Under the pieces are notes generated by a model. The model worked only from the letters and a program-made list of their open reading frames with translations. It made no database searches and had not been told where the DNA came from. From Planctomycetales bacterium (GTDB lineage Bacteria; Planctomycetota; SBBH01): 9,654 nucleotides of DNA. Both the position numbers and the translations under genes were made by a program. The stretch lies in contig SBBH01000126.1 in assembly GCA_005239795.1 (NCBI GenBank), positions 1-9,654 on the forward strand. Direction: 5' to 3'. Position 1 is the stretch's first letter, and the number at the start of each line of letters is the position of its first letter. Shown piece by piece: positions 5,867-9,654 of the stretch.

Positions 5867-6918
5867 CATTGCCACCAGCAGGATGGCAGGCCCCATGGGC
5901 GATCACACAGATCGGCCTCCAACGATTCCTCCGTAAAAAAATCGTCATCATTCTGCTGTTTGTGGCGTGGACGCCTGCGCTCCTCTTCGGCGTCGGTTTT
6001 TTCGCCATGGGGACAATCGTGGCGGAGCGCTCCATCACACAGGATGAACAGATCCGTAGCAAGCTGGTGCCGCGTCCGGCATTGCCGATCGACACCGTAA
6101 AGTTATTCTCCCAACTTCTGGGTCGCGTATCAACACAAGATATTGTTGGAAAGCAACTTGAGGAACTCCTCCCTTTATTTTGGAGGGTTTCTTTTTACCA
6201 GTTCGTCTGGCTTGAAAGTTGGGTCCTGCTGTTTCTGGCCCTGGCCGTCGGCCCCTTCCTCGTCACACCGGACATTCGGAGTCGATCACTTTCACTGTAT
6301 TTCTCGCGCCCCGTGAGCGGTTTAGATTACGCGCTGGGGAAAGCCGGTATCATCTTCACCCTCTTTGGTATGGCTTTTCTTCTTCCATCCATTTTAATGT
6401 ATTTATCAAGCATCTATTTTATGCCAACTAACACTTATATTAGATTAACTATTTATTTAATACCTAGAATATTTACTATTTACATGATTTTATCGACAGT
6501 CTCGACATACGTCCTTCTAGCCATCGGATCATCGTGCAAAACGTTCTGGACGTTCACGAGTTTCCTTATTTTTATAACACTCGGTGTTGAGATATCTATA
6601 AGTTTTGTAAATTCTATTATTTCAATCTATCCTTCAGATATTAAAATAGCAAATTCATATAATTTAATATCAATTTGTTCTATTTTAAACGATTTTAACT
6701 GCTATTTAACTGGAATAAATCAAGAATTGTCCCGCCTTAACGCACTTTTTCGCCATGAATGGGTCGCCGATCCTATCTCTGGACAGATGGGACGTCTAGG
6801 GGACATGCCGCTTTTTGGCTCCAAAAATCCTTTTTGGCAAACAGCGGCGGCCGCCTTCCTTTTCGCCGCCGGATCTGGAGCGCTTTTCTGGAGGAATCTG
6901 TGCAGGGCCTCCCGATGA
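5863..6918 (+). CDS. ABC-2 type permease 1
   Basis: A 351-residue integral membrane protein that overlaps the ATPase gene before and after it by ATGA (4 bp each), so the three are translated as a coupled set. About six membrane segments can be seen: roughly 27-48, 119-136, 163-186, 195-222 (possibly two), 230-255 and 326-343. A long extracytoplasmic loop (about 55-118) follows the first. The sequence VTPDIRSRSLSLYFSRPVSGLDYALGKAG (135-162 region) is the typical coupling helix of ABC-2 permeases ('R...L...L.RPV.R..YLLGK'). Family members export polymers, lipids, peptides or drugs, or act in copper/nitrous-oxide maturation; nothing here decides between these. Bases about 6370-6745 are strikingly AT-rich, with ATA, TTA and AAT codons rare elsewhere in the window. 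Confidence 0.88.
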   Translation: MTLPPAGWQAPWAITQIGLQRFLRKKIVIILLFVAWTPALLFGVGFFAMGTIVAERSITQDEQIRSKLVPRPALPIDTVKLFSQLLGRVSTQDIVGKQLEELLPLFWRVSFYQFVWLESWVLLFLALAVGPFLVTPDIRSRSLSLYFSRPVSGLDYALGKAGIIFTLFGMAFLLPSILMYLSSIYFMPTNTYIRLTIYLIPRIFTIYMILSTVSTYVLLAIGSSCKTFWTFTSFLIFITLGVEISISFVNSIISIYPSDIKIANSYNLISICSILNDFNCYLTGINQELSRLNALFRHEWVADPISGQMGRLGDMPLFGSKNPFWQTAAAAFLFAAGSGALFWRNLCRASR

Positions 6919-7859
6919 ACATCCCCCGCGCCATCAACCTCTCGAAATGGTACGGGGAAGTCCTAGGAGTCCAGGACCTGTCGATCGAGTTCGCGCCAGG
7001 GATCACAGCCGTGGTGGGGCCCAACGGTTCCGGGAAATCGACCCTATTCAGGCTCCTCACCGGCCAACTGGCACCCAACCAAGGAGAAGTCTCCCTCTGG
7101 GGCGTCTCTCCATGGAACGACCGCAAGATTCTGGCGCGTGTTGGATATGCCCCGGAAGGAGAGGGGGGGCCTGGGCGAATGCCGGCCCTCACCTGGGTGA
7201 CCGGTTTGGCGGAGCTTTCCGGGTTTGCGAGCGCCGCCGCACACGCGCGCGCAGCGGCGGCGCTCGACGCAGTGCGGTTAGCCCCGGAGGCCCGGAATCG
7301 CCCCTTGGGAACCTATTCCAATGGAATGCGCCAGAAGGCCAAGCTCGCCCAGGCGCTCGTCCATGAGCCAGACCTCCTGATCCTGGACGAGCCGCTTTCC
7401 GGCGTCGATCCCGCGAGCCGCATCGATCTCGTGTCAACCTTAAAAGCGCTCGGCGCCGCCGGCAAAACGGTCGTCCTCTCAAGCCACAGCCTGGCCGATG
7501 TTTCGCGCCTCACGGACCGGATCGCGCTCCTCTTCCATGGTAGGCTCATCGCCGCCGGGCGCGTCCCGGAGATCCGCCGGCTTCTCGACCGCTACCCCTA
7601 CAGGATCCGCATCGAATGCAGCGACCCGCGCAAGGTGGGAGGCTTGCTCGCCGGCCGGGCTGAGATCGTCCGGATTTCCTTTCCGGCCCCGGAGACCCTC
7701 GTCGCCGAGACCGCCCAAGGAGACCCCCTTTTCGACGCCCTGCCGGGGATCCTTGCCGCCGCCGGTGTTACCGTGCGCGGCTTCTTCCCGGAGGACGAGA
7801 GCCTTGAGTCCGTCTTCGAGTATCTTGTCAAGGACGCCGGCAAGGGCGTGAAGTCCTAA
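6915..7859 (+). CDS. ABC transporter ATP-binding protein 2 (ABC-2 type exporter family)
   Basis: A 314-residue ATPase. The frame is open back to 6759, but the ATG at 6915 overlaps the permease stop (ATGA) and gives the correct family N-terminus (MNIPRAINLSKWYG). Motifs: A-loop Tyr13, Walker A GPNGSGKS (35-42), signature YSNGMRQ (134-140), Walker B LLILDEP (154-160, Glu159), canonical D-loop SGVDP (162-166) and H-loop His191. The C-terminal region ends with DESLESVFEYLV (294-305), the common 'sLE.vF' ending. It is similar in length and layout to ATPase 1 but diverged from it, so the operon encodes either two exporters or one assembled from two different half-pairs. The TAA stop forms the first base of an inverted repeat that fills the following gap. 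Confidence 0.94.
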   Translation: MNIPRAINLSKWYGEVLGVQDLSIEFAPGITAVVGPNGSGKSTLFRLLTGQLAPNQGEVSLWGVSPWNDRKILARVGYAPEGEGGPGRMPALTWVTGLAELSGFASAAAHARAAAALDAVRLAPEARNRPLGTYSNGMRQKAKLAQALVHEPDLLILDEPLSGVDPASRIDLVSTLKALGAAGKTVVLSSHSLADVSRLTDRIALLFHGRLIAAGRVPEIRRLLDRYPYRIRIECSDPRKVGGLLAGRAEIVRISFPAPETLVAETAQGDPLFDALPGILAAAGVTVRGFFPEDESLESVFEYLVKDAGKGVKS

Positions 7860-7975
7860 GGCGCCGTGCGGAAATAACTTCTGTGTTTGATTGGAGGACT
7901 CACGGAACATGAACGAATATCTTGGAGATCTTGCACGAGAGATCTTTTCATCTAACTCCTTTCCGCACGGCGCCT
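7859..7975. repeat. Inverted repeat 1: 16-bp perfect arms, 85-nt loop
   Basis: The left arm AGGCGCCGTGCGGAAA (7859-7874) and right arm TTTCCGCACGGCGCCT (7960-7975) are exact reverse complements. The left arm begins at the last base of the ATPase 2 stop codon. The 85-nt loop contains GGAGGA and the ATG of a small ORF, plus two AGATCT hexamers (7926-7931, 7940-7945). No T-run follows the right arm, so this is not an intrinsic terminator. Its arms are related to those of inverted repeat 2. Confidence 0.85.
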
Positions 7976-8073
7976 CATATGGGATTCGCGCGAAAAAAAC
8001 GGAATGGAAAAACGACGGATCCAAAACGATTCATTGCAATAAAAAACAAAAGTCATTTCCGCGCGAATCCTAA
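7909..8073 (+). CDS. Candidate small leader ORF (54 codons) upstream of permease 2
   Basis: The ATG at 7909 follows GGAGGA (7893-7898) with a 10-nt gap, better than the ribosome-binding sites of most genes here. The product (starting MNEYLGDLAREIF) is Lys-rich and hydrophilic in its second half, has no recognisable domain and no membrane segment. Codon use is AT-richer than in neighbouring genes. Its stop (TAA 8071-8073) is 3 nt before the permease ATG, which has no Shine-Dalgarno, so reinitiation after this ORF is a plausible way to translate the permease. The ORF passes through the right arm of inverted repeat 1 and both arms of repeat 2. The two right arms are read in the same frame (SFPHGAS and SFPRES). 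It could still be a chance frame. Confidence 0.4.
   Translation: MNEYLGDLAREIFSSNSFPHGASYGIRAKKTEWKNDGSKTIHCNKKQKSFPRES
7982..8070. repeat. Inverted repeat 2: 11-bp perfect arms (14 bp with bulge), 67-nt gap
   Basis: The left arm GGATTCGCGCG (7982-7992) pairs exactly with CGCGCGAATCC (8060-8070); allowing one bulged C (8059), AAA (7993-7995) also pairs with TTT (8056-8058). The right arm ends 6 nt before the permease ATG at 8077, so the stem would occupy its ribosome-binding region. The arms align with those of repeat 1 at 10/15 (left) and 11/15 (right) positions, and most differences are compensatory. Confidence 0.8.
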
Positions 8074-8076
8074 CGC

Positions 8077-8922
8077 ATGGCTGTCAAAACAGCGCTCCGG
8101 ACACTGTGGCTGGTCGGGAAAGATTTCACGGCCCAGATCCTCGGCACGCGCCGGGCCGCAGGGCTCCTTTTTTTGTGCCTCCTGCCGGCCGCGCTCCTGA
8201 CACTCTTCAGAATCTTGGAATCGGGCAGTGCTCCACCAGCCGATCGTCTGCAGTGGTGGAACCTTCTCTGGATTGATGCGGCAAGCCTTCTCCTGCAGGC
8301 TGTCGGCCTCTGGGTTGCCTTCAGCCTCTCGCCCTCGACGGCCCAGGAGGATCCGGAGGAGGGGAGTTTGAGCTACCTCCTGGCGCGCCCCGTCCCGAAA
8401 GGATGGGTTTTTCTGGGGCGCTGGCTCGCCTGCGGGACGTTTTGCGCGATGGGGCTCGCGATAGGGCAGATTCTCATCGCCGCCGCGGCGCACGTCACAG
8501 GATGGGAAGATCTCATAAAGTCGCCTGAGCGCCTGCGGGGCCTCCTCTACCTGACGTCCGCGCAGGTTCTGGCCAGCTATCTCTACACAGCGCTGGGGGG
8601 GTTGCTGGCGCTTTTGACGACACGGCCGTTCGTCTGGGGAATGGCATATTTCTTCTTGAGCGAGATGATCCTGGCGGGCACCCGTGGGATCCTGGCCCAG
8701 TGGACGCTCATATTCCACTTGCGCTCGCTTGCAGCGCGGGGGCTCCCCGACATTCACGAGATCCTCCAAAGGGAGATGCTCTTTCCCACCGAGACGCTGG
8801 CCCAGGCCTCGAGCACCCAGACGGCGTTTCTCGTTTTGGCCGGCGCCACCCTCACTGCCGCGGCCCTGGGGGCCTGGCAGTTCGCCCGGCGCGAATGGGC
8901 CCCGCCGGCACACGAGCGTTAA
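8077..8922 (+). CDS. ABC-2 type permease 2
   Basis: A 281-residue membrane protein. Predicted membrane segments: about 27-45, 64-84, 117-139, 155-182, 184-201 and 247-267, i.e. six, as usual for ABC-2 permeases. The cytoplasmic coupling motif EDPEEGSLSYLLARPVPKGWVFLGRWLA (about 91-118) is clear, with the 'G.L.YLLARPV.R..fl.GK' pattern. An amphipathic stretch (about 205-240) precedes the last helix. It presumably pairs with ATPase 2, although unlike the first pair it is separated from its ATPase by 217 bp of structured sequence. No Shine-Dalgarno precedes the ATG; the start lies just after inverted repeat 2 and 3 nt past the small ORF stop, suggesting regulated or coupled translation. Substrate unknown. 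The 93-bp gap after the gene (8923-9015) has only a weak GGGC/GCCC hairpin and no T-run. Confidence 0.88.
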   Translation: MAVKTALRTLWLVGKDFTAQILGTRRAAGLLFLCLLPAALLTLFRILESGSAPPADRLQWWNLLWIDAASLLLQAVGLWVAFSLSPSTAQEDPEEGSLSYLLARPVPKGWVFLGRWLACGTFCAMGLAIGQILIAAAAHVTGWEDLIKSPERLRGLLYLTSAQVLASYLYTALGGLLALLTTRPFVWGMAYFFLSEMILAGTRGILAQWTLIFHLRSLAARGLPDIHEILQREMLFPTETLAQASSTQTAFLVLAGATLTAAALGAWQFARREWAPPAHER

Positions 8923-9015
8923 AAATCCACATTTTTCGAAAACCGAGGGGCATTTCGCGCCCTTAATGGGATAGGCCGAATGGCATCAGGAGTCCCAGAG
9001 TCAAGGAGGGCGACC

Positions 9016-9654
9016 ATGAAGACGCGGCAATGGACGGCGCGACCCCTGGCGGCGGCGCTTTTCTCTGTCCTGGCGAGCCCGCCGCTTTCAGCCAAGATCG
9101 ACCTGGTGACGCTTCCCGACCGGGACGCCGCGCAGCTCACGATCTACAACGCCGCGGATCTGACGCTGGTGCGCGAAACCCGGACCCTCACACTCAAAAA
9201 AGGGGAAAACCGCCTCGAGTTCGGCTGGGCCAACACCCTAATCGACCCCACCTCGGTCCAACTGAGGGCCCCCCAGCACGAGGGGAAGGTCCGGCTCGTC
9301 GAGGTCGCCTATCCCCCGAACGTCCAGGGCTCGGCGGTCTGGACGATCGACTCGGCCGTGGAAGGGGCGGTCCCGGTCGAGATCACCTTCTTCACGTCGG
9401 GGCTCTCCTGGAGATCTTTTTACATGGGGACCCTCTCTGAAGACGAGAGCAGGATGCGCCTGGAAGGGTACGTGCGAATCGAAAACCAGAGCGGCGAGGA
9501 CTACGCCAACGCCGAGACGCGCGTCATCGTCGGCACGATCCACACGGTCAATGAGATCGCGGAACTCGCCCGCCGGCAGGCCCCGTACGGAATCCCCGGG
9601 CAAGGGTATCTGCCGATGACCTCGGCCCCCGCCGAGGCGCGCCAAGGAGCTTAC
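9016..9654 (+). CDS. Exported DUF4139-like protein (3' end beyond window)
   Basis: An open frame of 213 codons running off the window end. The start is well supported by AAGGAGGG (9003-9010) 5 nt before ATG. Residues 1-26 form a signal peptide (basic N-terminus, hydrophobic core, LSA before Lys27). The mature part begins with a beta-rich segment (QLTIYNAADLTLVRETRTL, 39-57; IDPTSVQL, 77-84), then TSGLSWRSFYMGTL (128-141) and LEGYVRIENQSGEDY (about 149-163). These match the DUF4139 pattern 'Y....LSWRA.Y...L......L.GWV.I.N.SG.DY.NA.L'. DUF4139 proteins are exported and of unknown function. Preceded by its own ribosome-binding site and a 93-bp gap, it may be a separate transcription unit. Confidence 0.85.
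   Translation, partial: MKTRQWTARPLAAALFSVLASPPLSAKIDLVTLPDRDAAQLTIYNAADLTLVRETRTLTLKKGENRLEFGWANTLIDPTSVQLRAPQHEGKVRLVEVAYPPNVQGSAVWTIDSAVEGAVPVEITFFTSGLSWRSFYMGTLSEDESRMRLEGYVRIENQSGEDYANAETRVIVGTIHTVNEIAELARRQAPYGIPGQGYLPMTSAPAEARQGAY

Noticed and set aside
7859..8070. Inverted repeats as a retron, attC site or insertion sequence
   Set aside because: No reverse transcriptase or integrase/transposase is nearby, no GTTRRRY-type core and no evident target-site duplication flank the arms; kept instead as a structured regulatory element of unknown type.
8946..8963. GGGC/GCCC hairpin after permease 2
   Set aside because: Only four strong pairs plus a wobble, and no T-run follows; too weak to call a terminator.
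1..9654. CRISPR array, tRNA or rRNA genes
   Set aside because: No regularly spaced repeats of suitable length and no recognisable tRNA or rRNA sequence were seen on either strand.

Overview
This is a stretch of GC-rich bacterial chromosome, gene-dense on both strands. The two intergenic parS centromere sites (one exact match to the consensus, one with a single deviation) indicate a bacterium with a ParABS segregation system and suggest the window lies in the origin-proximal part of the chromosome. Sec-type signal peptides, a probable lipoprotein pentaheme cytochrome c and an N-terminally anchored periplasmic-type protease suggest a diderm (Gram-negative) environmental organism with respiratory or extracytoplasmic electron transfer. 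I cannot assign a phylum from the sequence; nothing points clearly to a well-studied genus.

Layout: (1) A three-copy heptamer tandem repeat lies at the left edge. (2) A leftward pair (1546-43) encodes a stand-alone 'recombinase' DNA-binding domain without the catalytic resolvase domain, then a membrane-anchored trypsin/HtrA-like serine protease. The pair is preceded by a good sigma70-type promoter whose -35 lies in a near-perfect 24-nt palindrome. (3) A rightward yggS-type PLP homeostasis gene occupies 1658-2335. (4) A leftward overlapping pair (4530-2391) encodes a five-heme cytochrome c and an exported protein of unknown function. (5) A 124-bp divergent intergenic region carries the two parS sites 51 bp apart; one overlaps the annotated start of the cytochrome gene. 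(6) A rightward operon (4655-8922) holds a MazG-like NTP pyrophosphatase with a C-terminal Cys motif, then two ATPase/permease pairs of ABC-2 type with ATGA overlaps. (7) The right edge holds the start of an exported DUF4139-like protein with a strong ribosome-binding site.

The most unusual non-coding structure is between the second ABC ATPase and the last permease (7859-8076). Four mutually complementary segments form two long-loop inverted repeats whose arms are related to each other, with four compensatory base-pair changes between the two stems. A 54-codon ORF with a GGAGGA ribosome-binding site threads through them and stops 3 nt before the permease start, which has no Shine-Dalgarno of its own. 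This resembles a leader-peptide/alternative-pairing attenuator acting on translation, although other origins (a small mobile element, for example) are possible. Several AT-rich patches interrupt the otherwise GC-rich genes, the strongest inside the first permease.
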